From positions 1 through 41,182 of the forward strand of contig CAKQQU010000007.1 in the NCBI GenBank assembly GCA_934271085.1: a DNA stretch of 41,182 nt, read 5' to 3'. The notes beneath the pieces were generated by a model, which saw only the letters and a program-made list of their open reading frames with translations, was not told the origin of the DNA and did not search any database. The stretch is from an uncultured Bacillota bacterium (lineage in GTDB: Bacteria; Bacillota; Dehalobacteriia; UBA4068). Numbering within the stretch: position 1 is the stretch's first letter; the number at the start of each line of letters is the position of its first letter. Shown here in pieces: positions 33,957 to 41,182 of this stretch. Both the position numbers and the translations under genes were made by a program.

Positions 33957-34397
33957 TTAGTCTTCCGCAAAAATCTCTTTAAGAATGGCGATGGCATCTG
34001 TGACATAGCCGGGGCACACTTCAAAGACTTTGCCGCTGTCAAAGGCAGCCTGGGCCTGATCGGGATTAGAAAAATCATATCCCAGCAGATCCCGGCAGAT
34101 CAGGCTTTTGTTGCGCTCGGTAAAGCGTTTCTGGAATTCGGCCAGCTTTTTGCGGCAAATCATATCCTGATCCTTGTTGCCCTCTTCATCATTACCGTAT
34201 TTCATGCCGATAGCTATCATGGCTCCGGCCACGCAGCCGCAGGTATCGCCTAAAAAACCGCCGCCGCCGAAAGCATTTGCCATGCGGTAGGCTTCCTCCC
34301 GGTCGTAACCCAGCTCCTCGGCCATTTCCCCAAGAACTATCTGGGAGCAATGAATATTGCCTTTGAAAAGGTCTTTTACCTGATTGTTGTTAAGCAT
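33957..34397 (-). CDS. C_GCAxxG_C_C family protein, DVU_1555-like
   Basis: A 146-residue protein; the start at 34397 has TTTGGAGG upstream and overlaps the preceding stop (TAATG). The family signature of spaced cysteines is visible: Cys17, DTCGCVAGAMIAIG (Cys53, Cys55), Cys81, Cys101 and Cys128 (VCPGYV). Such proteins are thought to bind a redox or metal centre, but no function is proven. Its position directly before the molybdenum hydroxylase, with the CxxC protein before it, matches the DVU_1555/1557 order I recall from Desulfovibrio, pointing to a job in maturing or serving the oxidoreductase. Confidence 0.85.
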   Translation of the reverse strand: MLNNNQVKDLFKGNIHCSQIVLGEMAEELGYDREEAYRMANAFGGGGFLGDTCGCVAGAMIAIGMKYGNDEEGNKDQDMICRKKLAEFQKRFTERNKSLICRDLLGYDFSNPDQAQAAFDSGKVFEVCPGYVTDAIAILKEIFAED

Positions 34398-34864
34398 TAT
34401 TTGTCCTCCAAATTTATTTCCACAGGGGCTATTTTTGTTTCCATAATATGAGGCGTAAAGAAGACCTGGCCGCAAACAGGGCAGCGGGGTGCGGTGACTG
34501 CAAAGGGATAAAGCAGATAATTAAGACCGATACGCTGCATTTCCAAAGCGGCGTTGCAGGATACGCAATAAGGGACTTCCGGGGTGGGGCCTTCCTGATA
34601 CTCCACGTTTTTTTCTACATACTCATTCCTGATGGCCATGCGGTGGGAATGGGCCCGCTGCAGATGGCGCTGCCCTTCCGCATCCTGGGTGTATTCCAGC
34701 CAGATTGTGGTACGGCCGATTTGGGCATGCATATAATACAGTCCGTGCTCCGGGTCACAAACGCTGTGCCGTTCCCTGTCGCATATGTTTTCTACCAGTT
34801 CTACGGCTGATTCCATAATACCCGATTCGGTTAGCTGCTCTTTTGCTGCTTCGCTGATCTTCAT
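34397..34864 (-). CDS. DVU_1557-like CxxC redox protein (full length)
   Basis: A 155-residue protein whose stop shares one base with the next start. The first half has CDRERHSVCDPEH and IGRTTIWLEYTQDAEG ... SHRM; the second half has two knuckles, CVSC and CPVC, and ends INLEDK. The first half resembles the C-terminal ~100 residues of the flavoprotein at 17396-19690 (TIWVEYKKLAEG ... MHRM), and the second half resembles the overlapping 62-residue protein. Zinc ribbon or small redox role; function unknown. It heads the three-gene unit CxxC - C_GCAxxG_C_C - aldehyde oxidoreductase. Confidence 0.85.
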   Translation of the reverse strand: MKISEAAKEQLTESGIMESAVELVENICDRERHSVCDPEHGLYYMHAQIGRTTIWLEYTQDAEGQRHLQRAHSHRMAIRNEYVEKNVEYQEGPTPEVPYCVSCNAALEMQRIGLNYLLYPFAVTAPRCPVCGQVFFTPHIMETKIAPVEINLEDK

Positions 34865-34906
34865 GAGAGTTGCCTCCCTTCAGTACAGGACAACAGGTTA
34901 TCGTGA

Positions 34907-34925
34907 TTTTCTGCTGCGCAGAAAA
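34907..34925. other. Hairpin in the leader of the CxxC-oxidoreductase unit
   Basis: TTTTCTGC-tgc-GCAGAAAA is a perfect 8 bp inverted repeat with a 3 nt loop, about 45 bp before the minus-strand start at 34864. Confidence 0.5.
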
Positions 34926-35018
34926 CAGGGGAAAGCATTTCCGGCGGTTGCTATAGTTTAAAATGAATGGCAGGCAGGTAAACAAATAAAAGCAGTTACA
35001 GAGCCTGCCCCTTTTATA

Positions 35019-35047
35019 ATGATATCATTTTTGATAACAGGGTGCAA
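35019..35047 (-). promoter_or_regulatory. Promoter candidate for the aldehyde oxidoreductase unit
   Basis: On the minus strand TTGCAC is followed after 17 bp by TATCAT, which sits in an ATGATATCAT palindrome. TATAAA lies a few bases further on as an alternative -10. Confidence 0.4.
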
Positions 35048-35450
35048 TATTTTTGCAAATAACTATCGCTTTAGTTTATGATATTGTTTAACTGGTGTTA
35101 TGTTAATTATTTTTATATAAAAATAATTAAATTTGCTGTTTTTGAATCCTTAGTTGAACGGTATTGTATACAAAAATTTGTAAAAAGAAAAGGATCATTT
35201 TCAATGCCTGGGGAAAAGTGGAAAAAACAGTGGATAAATTGTGTATAAACTGTGGAATAGTTCTGTCTTTTGTTTTCCTGGATCAGTCTGGCAAGAAAAA
35301 AATCAGCAAATGAAAAAATTTTCAGGGAAATATCACACAAAAACATCAAAATGTCCAAAATGCCAGCTAAAAGTGATAAGGCTTTTGGTTGTAAAAGTGA
35401 TGTTTTTGAAAGAAAAACGGGGTGGATAAGCCCTTGAGCAGGGTGATTGT

Positions 35451-35479
35451 TTGCAAAATTTTCCTGGTTGCGGTATAAT
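35451..35479 (+). promoter_or_regulatory. Promoter for the NlpC/P60 gene
   Basis: TTGCAA (35451-35456) and TATAAT (35474-35479) are separated by 17 bp. Confidence 0.65.
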
Positions 35480-35562
35480 GCAAACAATGCTCCTCGCAGA
35501 AGCAATGCTTCGGGGTGAAATTCAGGCTGAGAATCATTCCCGGCCGGTTAGGAGAAAATGTT

Positions 35563-36732
35563 TTGCCTAGTATTATAATTGACCGTAGTTTTGGTAAGAA
35601 AGCCGCTTCTGATACCTGCGGCAATCGTTTCTTTGAATTTTTGCACAAAATCCGCCATGGCGGACTGGCAGCGCTCTTTATCTGCCTGCTGCTGATGTTA
35701 TCCTTGTGCTTTTCGCAGCCGGCTTCGGCTGTGACCGGCCAGGATATTATTGATACTGCCGAACAGTACCTGGGTTATCCTTACGGACATCAGTGCGCCG
35801 GCCCTTACGCCTTTGATTGCGGCGGCTTTGTCTGGTACGTTTATCATACGGCGGGTCTGGATTTTACCCTGCGTTCCTCTTCCAAAGATCTGGCTGCAGC
35901 CAATACAGCCATATATGACCGCGACCGGCTGGAGATAGGCGATATCGTTTTTTGCGGCAGCAGTCCCGATAATATCGGCCATTGGGCCATCTATGCGGGG
36001 GCGGGGCGTATTATCCATTCCTATAATTCAAGCACGGGCGTGGTTTACACCGATCTGGATGATGTCGTGCCCGGTTTCTGCTATGCCTGCCGCATTGACG
36101 GTCTGCTGGGATATAATAAAGACAGCGCGGAAGTTGTTCCCGACAGCGATCTTAATGAGCAGCTGGGCGCTTCCGTGGACGGAAGGCTGATACCCGCAGC
36201 CCTGCGCTGCGATTATGATGAAGATATAACCGCAGAAGAGATCGCTCTGCTGCTGGCCAATGTCTGCGAACTGGCTACAGATATCCCGGCTTCCCAACTG
36301 TTGGCCGGCACCGGTCATGATATCGAAGACCTGAGCGCTTTATGGACCGATAACGGACTGGCTCTGGCCAGCTGTGCCATGACCCTCACCGAACAGCTTA
36401 CGGCTGATAAAACTACCGGCCGCAGCGTAGCGGCAACCGGTCTGCTGCTTTCCCTTTTCGCCCATCCCGGTGATGCTCTGGCGGAAGCTGCTGCGGTAAT
36501 GCCTCAGACTGCTCCCGATGATCCCTATAGGGCTGTGGATATGCCTTCGTCCGCCAGTATTTTGATCGCGGCAGACCAGCCCCAGCTGGTAGAAGCAGGC
36601 CACCCCCTTACCACTGTTGCCGAAGGCACCAATTACAGCAGGCGGCAGGCTTATTTGACCATGCAGCATATTTACGATCTTTTGACAAGCTGCAACAAAA
36701 GCTCTTCGCTGATCACCGGTATTCAGTTGTAG
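35563..36732 (+). CDS. Secreted NlpC/P60-type cell wall hydrolase
   Basis: The likely start is TTG at 35563, eight bases behind TAGGAG; a GTG at 35515 in the same frame lacks a binding site. The 389-residue product has an N-terminal hydrophobic segment (about 35-58, ending PASA) after an unusually long basic leader, then an NlpC/P60 domain: AEQYLGYPYGHQCAGPYAFD leads into Cys in FDCGGFVWYVY, IGHWAIYAGAGRIIHS carries the His, and the order is Cys-His-polar. These enzymes cut peptidoglycan stem peptides. The C-terminal ~200 residues (DSAEVVPDSDL ... onward) have no domain I recognise; they look helical and may bind wall. No partner genes are adjacent. Confidence 0.82.
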   Translation: MPSIIIDRSFGKKAASDTCGNRFFEFLHKIRHGGLAALFICLLLMLSLCFSQPASAVTGQDIIDTAEQYLGYPYGHQCAGPYAFDCGGFVWYVYHTAGLDFTLRSSSKDLAAANTAIYDRDRLEIGDIVFCGSSPDNIGHWAIYAGAGRIIHSYNSSTGVVYTDLDDVVPGFCYACRIDGLLGYNKDSAEVVPDSDLNEQLGASVDGRLIPAALRCDYDEDITAEEIALLLANVCELATDIPASQLLAGTGHDIEDLSALWTDNGLALASCAMTLTEQLTADKTTGRSVAATGLLLSLFAHPGDALAEAAAVMPQTAPDDPYRAVDMPSSASILIAADQPQLVEAGHPLTTVAEGTNYSRRQAYLTMQHIYDLLTSCNKSSSLITGIQL

Positions 36733-36810
36733 ACTTCTGATGATAATTATTGCCGGATTGCAGTCTGAGCTGCTTTTCCCCCGTTTTACCCTGCATTCTC
36801 CATGCCTTGC

Positions 36811-36839
36811 AAACTCCGGAAACTTTTCCGGAGTTTTTT
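36811..36839 (+). terminator. Rho-independent terminator after the NlpC/P60 gene
   Basis: AAACTCCGGAAA pairs with TTTCCGGAGTTT, followed by a T run. The 420 bp from 36733 to 37155 holds this terminator, AT-rich sequence with a TATAAT at 36956-36961 that lacks a good -35, and no supported gene. Confidence 0.88.
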
Positions 36840-37155
36840 ATGCAGACGCTTTTTATGCTTCCATGCTCAGTCATCCAATAGTTAAAGGAGCTGCTGCGCT
36901 GTTTTTGCTTGGTAATTTACCGCCGGATGCTGCTTAGTGGCGGAATAAAGCGTTGTATAATTTTGTCCCGGTATTTTGATGCCTTGTTGTGTTTTCCTTA
37001 TTTAAAATAAATTTTGAGTGAAGAAAAGAGAAAAATCCGGACAAAAGAGACGTCTTTTTGCGTTCATCAGGAAGGAAAAAGGGTTGCCGTCTAGAATAAG
37101 TGACAAATTGAGTTGGAATAAAAATTTTTGACATACAATTTTTAGGAGGAAAGAT

Positions 37156-38601
37156 ATGAAATTTCAAGTAAACGACGGAGAAAAATTCCAGAAAGTAATG
37201 GAAGTGGAAATCCCTGCCGCTGAAATGGAGCAATATATCCGTATCGGTTGCAAAAAACTGGCTGACAAGGTCAATATCCCCGGCTTCCGCAAGGGTAAGG
37301 CTCCCCGCAGCATTCTGGAAAATTATCTGGGTACCCAGGCTATTTTGGAAGAAGCGGCAGACGCTGCCATACCCCCGGCTTATGCCCAGGGCCTGAGAGA
37401 GACCGGCATCGAACCAGTCGCTCAGCCACAGATAGATATTACCCAGCTTGAAGAAGGCAAGGATATGATCTTTAAGGCTACCGTTATCGTTAAGCCTGTC
37501 CTTACTTTAGGAGAATATAAAGGTATCGACGTTGACCGCCGCATCATCGATGTCAGTGAAGCCGATATTGACGAAGAGATCAACAAGCAGCAGCATCGTA
37601 TGGCCAAGCTGGTAGAAGGCGAGGAAGGCGATAAAGCCGCCAAAGGCGATACCGTGGTCATCGATTTTAAAGGCATTCTGGATGGTGAGGCTTTTGAAGG
37701 CGGTACCGGCCATGATTATCCCCTGGAACTGGGTTCCGGCACCTTTATCCCCGGCTTTGAAGATCAGCTGATCGGTATTGCCGTGGGCGAGCAGCGCAAT
37801 TTGGATATCACTTTCCCTGAAGATTACGGCGCAAAAGAACTGGCCGGCAAAGCGGTCGTCTTTGAAGTCACCGCCAAGGGGCTAAAGCATAAAGTCCTGC
37901 CCGAGCTGGATGACGAATTTGTCCAGGAAGTCAGCGAAACTGCTTCCAATATGGAAGAATACCGGGCCGAAGTAAAAGATCGTCTCAATCAGGAGACTGA
38001 GCGTCTGGCCAATGAGGCTGCGATCAGCAATGCTGTTGCCAAGGCTATGGAAAACTGCCAGGTGGAGCTCCCCCCTGTAATGATCGAATACGAGATGGAT
38101 CATCTGGTTGCCGATAACAAACGGCAGATGGAAGCCAGCGGTATTTCCGTTGAGGAATATATGGAATATACCAAACAGACTCCCGAACAGTTCCGCCTGC
38201 AGTTCAAGCAGCAGGCTGAATATGGCATAAAAAAGGAACTGATGCTGGAAGAGATAATCAAAGCCGAAAATATCGAAGTTCCTCAGGAAGCTGTTGATAA
38301 TCATATCGCCGAGATGGCTGCCCGCTACTGGATGACCGAAGAACAGCTTAGGGAAATGCTGGCTGTAGGCAGCCGCATGGAAGATTTCATTTACGATATG
38401 AAACGCAAGAAGGCTGCTGAGTTCATTTTTGAGAATGCTCATGTTATCGATGAGCATATCAGCAAGGAGGAGCTGAAACGCCGCGCCGATGAGCAGGCCA
38501 AGGAACGGGCTGCCGAAGCTGAAAAGCTGATGCATCAGGATTGCGAATGTCATGATCCCAACTGCTCCTGCCATGATCATGAGGACAAAGACGCGGAATA
38601 A
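37156..38601 (+). CDS. tig: Trigger factor (ribosome-associated chaperone)
   Basis: A 481-residue protein with TAGGAGG before the ATG. The N-terminal ribosome-docking loop GFRKGKAP lies at 43-50, the FKBP-type prolyl isomerase domain at about 160-250 (DTVVIDFKGILDGEAFEGG; GSGTFIPGFEDQLIG), and the C-terminal helical arms follow. It holds new chains at the exit tunnel. The length exceeds the usual ~430, due to a charged C-terminal extension ending in a Cys/His-rich tail (HQDCECHDPNCSCHDHEDKD), which looks metal-binding. It leads the tig-clpP-clpX-lon order. Confidence 0.96.
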   Translation: MKFQVNDGEKFQKVMEVEIPAAEMEQYIRIGCKKLADKVNIPGFRKGKAPRSILENYLGTQAILEEAADAAIPPAYAQGLRETGIEPVAQPQIDITQLEEGKDMIFKATVIVKPVLTLGEYKGIDVDRRIIDVSEADIDEEINKQQHRMAKLVEGEEGDKAAKGDTVVIDFKGILDGEAFEGGTGHDYPLELGSGTFIPGFEDQLIGIAVGEQRNLDITFPEDYGAKELAGKAVVFEVTAKGLKHKVLPELDDEFVQEVSETASNMEEYRAEVKDRLNQETERLANEAAISNAVAKAMENCQVELPPVMIEYEMDHLVADNKRQMEASGISVEEYMEYTKQTPEQFRLQFKQQAEYGIKKELMLEEIIKAENIEVPQEAVDNHIAEMAARYWMTEEQLREMLAVGSRMEDFIYDMKRKKAAEFIFENAHVIDEHISKEELKRRADEQAKERAAEAEKLMHQDCECHDPNCSCHDHEDKDAE

Positions 38602-38658
38602 GTCGGGTATAAACTGTCCGCAAAAATGATATATATCAGTTAAGGAGGTGCGGCAACA

Positions 38659-39243
38659 ATGTTGATACCCATGGTGGTAGAGCAGACCAGCCGCGGCGAG
38701 CGTTCATATGATATCTACTCCCGTCTGCTGAAAGACCGTATCGTCTTTCTGGGATCGGAGATAGATGATTCTGTAGCCAATCTGGTCATTGCTCAGCTTC
38801 TGTTTCTGGAGGCAGAGGATCCTGACAAGGATATCCGTCTCTATATCAACAGCCCCGGCGGTTCTGTTTCTGCCGGAATGGCTATTTATGACACTATTCA
38901 GTATATTGCCTGCGATGTTTCCACCACCTGTGTGGGACTTGCCGCCAGCATGGGCGCTTTTCTGCTGGCAGCAGGCACCAAGGGCAAACGCTATGCCCTG
39001 CCCAACAGCGAGATCATGATCCATCAGCCTATGGGCGGCGCCCGCGGCCAGGCCACTGATGTGGAGATCCACGCCCGGCATATCCTTAAATTAAAGGATG
39101 ATCTGAACCGCATTCTTGCTGAGCGTACCGGCCAGAGCCTGGAAAAGGTAATGGCTGATACGGACCGCGATTATTTTATGAGCGCAGCCGAAGCCAAGGA
39201 ATACGGTCTGGTAGATGAAGTTGTAGCGGAAAGGTCTAAATAG
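38659..39243 (+). CDS. clpP: ATP-dependent Clp protease proteolytic subunit
   Basis: A 194-residue serine protease with TAAGGAGGTG before the ATG. The catalytic triad is Ser97 ([11 protein letters not shown]), His122 ([10 protein letters not shown]) and Asp171 (DTDRDYFMS). The start [20 protein letters not shown] is the usual ClpP N-terminus, including the processing region. It forms two stacked heptamers and degrades proteins fed by ClpX. It lies 57 bp after tig and 8 bp before clpX. Confidence 0.97.
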   Translation: MLIPMVVEQTSRGERSYDIYSRLLKDRIVFLGSEIDDSVANLVIAQLLFLEAEDPDKDIRLYINSPGGSVSAGMAIYDTIQYIACDVSTTCVGLAASMGAFLLAAGTKGKRYALPNSEIMIHQPMGGARGQATDVEIHARHILKLKDDLNRILAERTGQSLEKVMADTDRDYFMSAAEAKEYGLVDEVVAERSK

Positions 39244-39251
39244 GAGAGTAT

Positions 39252-40568
39252 ATGGTCAAACCTACTGATAATAACGATATGACTCCCCGTTGCTCTTTTT
39301 GCGGCAAAAAACAGGGCGAGGTACTAAAACTGATAGCCGGCCCGGACGCCTATATCTGCAATGAATGTGTAGCTCTTTGCATGGAAATATTAGGCGATGA
39401 AGAACTGGCCGATATGGATGAAGAGGCAGAGGATAATACTATAACAGATATACCCCTGCCCAGCCAGATCAAAGCCGTTCTGGATCAGTATGTTATCGGG
39501 CAGTGCCAGGCCAAGAAAAATCTGGCTGTAGCTGTTTACAATCATTATAAACGCATCAATAATATGGCTGAAGACGACGGCGAGGTGGAACTGCAGAAAA
39601 GCAATATCATCATGCTCGGCCCTACCGGCTGCGGTAAAACTTTGCTGGCGGAAACATTGGCTCGCATCCTGCAGGTACCCTTTGCCGTGGCCGACGCCAC
39701 CTCTCTTACCGAGGCCGGCTATGTGGGCGAGGATGTGGAGAATATCCTTCTCAAGCTGATCCAGGCTGCTGATTATGATATTGAAAAGGCCCAGCGGGGT
39801 ATTGTATATATCGATGAGATAGATAAGATAGCCCGTAAGGCCGAGAATATGAGTATTACCCGGGATGTTTCCGGCGAGGGCGTGCAGCAGACCCTGCTGA
39901 AGATACTGGAAGGCACTGTAGCTTCTGTGCCTCCCCAGGGTGGGCGCAAGCATCCTCATCAGGAAATGATCCAGATAGATACCACCAATATCCTTTTTAT
40001 CTGCGGCGGCGCTTTTAACGGAATAACCGGCATAATCGCCAACCGTCTGGGTAAAAACGAGATGGGATTCGGCTCCCGTATCACCAGCAAGGTGGATAAT
40101 ACCAGTTATGAAATACTGGAGAAGGTTTTGCCCGAAGATCTTATCAAGTTTGGCCTGATCCCCGAATTTGTGGGCCGACTGCCTATAGTAGTCACCTTGG
40201 GACAACTGGACGAGGAAGCGCTGGTGAGAGTTCTTACCGAACCCCGCAATGCTCTTATTAAACAGTACAAGAAGCTGTTCGAGATGGACGGCATTGAGCT
40301 GGAATTTACTGACGAAGCAGTAACCGCCATTGCCGCGGAAGCCATGGCCCGCAAGACAGGAGCAAGAGGTCTGCGCTCTATTATGGAGGATCTGCTGCTG
40401 GATGTGATGTACGAGGTCCCCGGTAAGGAAAATCTGGTCAAATGCATTATAACCAAGGAAGTGGTGGAGCATAAGGAAAAACCTATCCTTGTTAACAGGC
40501 AGGCTGTTCCCGCATCTGCTCCCACTGTAGATACTCCTTCTTCCGCTGCTCCGGGAGAAACAGCTTAG
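39252..40568 (+). CDS. clpX: ATP-dependent Clp protease ATP-binding subunit
   Basis: A 438-residue AAA+ unfoldase with AGGAGAG before the ATG. The N-terminal zinc-binding domain has CSFC (Cys14, 17) and CNEC (Cys36, 39). Walker A GPTGCGKT is at 123-130, and Walker B has Asp188-Glu189 in YIDEIDK. The RPQ-like and pore-loop regions ([12 protein letters not shown]) and sensor regions are normal. It unfolds tagged substrates and feeds them to ClpP. The C-terminal ~25 residues after VNRQ are a low-complexity Ala/Pro/Ser tail. Confidence 0.97.
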   Translation: MVKPTDNNDMTPRCSFCGKKQGEVLKLIAGPDAYICNECVALCMEILGDEELADMDEEAEDNTITDIPLPSQIKAVLDQYVIGQCQAKKNLAVAVYNHYKRINNMAEDDGEVELQKSNIIMLGPTGCGKTLLAETLARILQVPFAVADATSLTEAGYVGEDVENILLKLIQAADYDIEKAQRGIVYIDEIDKIARKAENMSITRDVSGEGVQQTLLKILEGTVASVPPQGGRKHPHQEMIQIDTTNILFICGGAFNGITGIIANRLGKNEMGFGSRITSKVDNTSYEILEKVLPEDLIKFGLIPEFVGRLPIVVTLGQLDEEALVRVLTEPRNALIKQYKKLFEMDGIELEFTDEAVTAIAAEAMARKTGARGLRSIMEDLLLDVMYEVPGKENLVKCIITKEVVEHKEKPILVNRQAVPASAPTVDTPSSAAPGETA

Positions 40569-40593
40569 GCTCGGTTGGCGGTATAACAAGAAT

Positions 40594-40655
40594 AAAAGGG
40601 CGCGTTCCAGGACTTGCAGGCTTGCTTCTGTAAATATCCGTCGCGCCCTTTTTCT
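40594..40655 (+). terminator. Terminator between clpX and lon
   Basis: AAAAGGGCGCG (40594-40604) pairs with CGCGCCCTTTTT (40642-40653) across a ~38 nt insert, with a T run. Confidence 0.75.
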
Positions 40656-40712
40656 TATGTGGTTATGCCTATACGGCAGTTTGGGATTGCCGGATATTGG
40701 CAAACAGCGCTA

Positions 40713-40742
40713 TTGGCAGTTTTGGCGGGATTATGATATACT
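40713..40742 (+). promoter_or_regulatory. Promoter candidate for lon
   Basis: TTGGCA (40713-40718) and TATACT (40737-40742) are 18 bp apart. TATTGGCA is repeated at 40695-40702 and 40711-40718. A GCGGCAG/CTGCCGC hairpin (40800-40819) lies in the leader. Confidence 0.5.
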
Positions 40743-40852
40743 GTATTAGCGTTGTGGTTTTGCAGGGTACGCCCGGCAGATTTGCATAAAGTGAAAACTG
40801 CGGCAGGTGTTGCTGCCGCTGTAAGATACTGGAAATATACGAGGTAGTAAAT

Positions 40853-41182
40853 ATGCCAAATCAGAATACAATGAACAGAGTTTCTGTAGATTCGCTGATG
40901 CCCAACGGTGAGCAGGAAACATTGCCGATGATGGCTCTTCGGGGCGTGGTGGTCTTTCCTCATGTTATGACTCATCTGGATGTAGGACGCGACCGTTCGC
41001 TGAACGCCATTAATGTGGCTATGGAAACCGAGGACAGCCGTATTTTTCTGGCTATGCAGAAAAATGCCGCCGTTGACGACCCGGCAGCAGAAGATATATA
41101 TCAGATGGGCTGCGTGGCTGTTATCCGCCAGATGCTTAAACTGCCCGGCGGTACTATCCGCCTGCTGGTAGAGGGCCTTTAC
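40853..41182 (+). CDS. lon: ATP-dependent protease La (5' part)
   Basis: The first 110 residues, cut by the right edge. ATG at 40853 follows GAGGTAG. After a short leader the substrate-binding LAN domain begins: LPMMALRGVVVFPHVM, then VGRDRSLNAINVAM and IFLAMQKNA, which are standard for LonA N-termini. It would be a soluble AAA+ serine protease. The terminator after clpX and the promoter here suggest separate transcription. Confidence 0.92.
   Translation, partial: MPNQNTMNRVSVDSLMPNGEQETLPMMALRGVVVFPHVMTHLDVGRDRSLNAINVAMETEDSRIFLAMQKNAAVDDPAAEDIYQMGCVAVIRQMLKLPGGTIRLLVEGLY

Larger units (their letters stand above)
34865..35562. other. Long gene-poor region with DnaA-box-like sites
   Basis: About 700 bp without a convincing gene between divergent units, with the middle part strongly AT-rich. 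It contains a perfect TGTGTATAA (35240-35248; complement TTATACACA) and a near match AGTGGATAA (35229-35237), plus a weaker TGGATAA at about 35422. Promoters for the two flanking units are at its edges. Confidence 0.5.

Noticed and set aside
37129..37155. TTGACA just before tig as a promoter
   Set aside because: A matching -10 would fall on the ribosome binding site and start codon, so it cannot drive tig.
39390..40703. Minus-strand open frame of 437 residues opposite clpX
   Set aside because: clpX on the plus strand is unambiguous, and the opposite frame has no recognisable domain.

Overview
The window reads as chromosome of an anaerobic, Gram-positive-type member of the Bacillota, probably Clostridia-like and plausibly gut-associated. 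Evidence: the right edge has the conserved tig-clpP-clpX-lon order of Bacillota; there is a class B sortase with a sortase-anchored Cna-B/thioester adhesin; and the metabolism is strictly anaerobic in style (several radical SAM enzymes, indolepyruvate:ferredoxin oxidoreductase, a molybdenum hydroxylase, iron-sulfur flavoproteins). Genus cannot be fixed from sequence alone.

Layout. 1-6980 (minus): a two-module non-ribosomal peptide synthetase (C-A-T-C-A-T-reductase) whose reductase runs off the left edge, preceded by a membrane GGDEF protein that probably shares its transcript. 8103-16490 (plus): a SARP/BTAD-type regulator whose C-terminus looks like a degenerate GGDEF fold, a small unknown protein, a 1388-residue thioester/Cna-B adhesin, its class B sortase, and a secreted transglutaminase-like protein placed directly behind a class I c-di-GMP riboswitch. 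The left 16 kb is therefore a surface and secondary-metabolism island with c-di-GMP signatures at two or three points.

16755-22195: a PaaI-type thioesterase, then a large FAD/Fe-S 'dicluster' protein, a small CxxC protein, a TrsS-type radical SAM enzyme and a methyltransferase. These match families known to me from the Desulfovibrio vulgaris DVU_1551-1558 neighbourhood, which sits beside a molybdenum aldehyde oxidoreductase. The matching oxidoreductase, a C_GCAxxG_C_C protein and a full-length CxxC protein lie about 12 kb away on the minus strand (31015-34864). 22498-24948: a C45-type Ntn hydrolase and a polytopic membrane protein behind a promoter, a palindrome and a terminator-like leader hairpin. 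25167-28857 (minus): paaK-iorB-iorA for aryl-pyruvate oxidation and arylacetate activation. 29492-30883: another radical SAM protein, whose upstream intergenic region carries five clustered DnaA boxes. 35563-36732: a secreted NlpC/P60 hydrolase. 37156 to the right edge: tig-clpP-clpX-lon.

The best candidates for something undescribed are: (a) the split DVU_155x-type system, in which the tail of the flavoprotein plus the overlapping 62-residue gene together correspond to the single 155-residue protein encoded beside the oxidoreductase; (b) the reductase-terminated NRPS tied to c-di-GMP machinery and placed opposite a regulator with a GGDEF-like tail; and (c) the DnaA-box cluster far from any visible dnaA.
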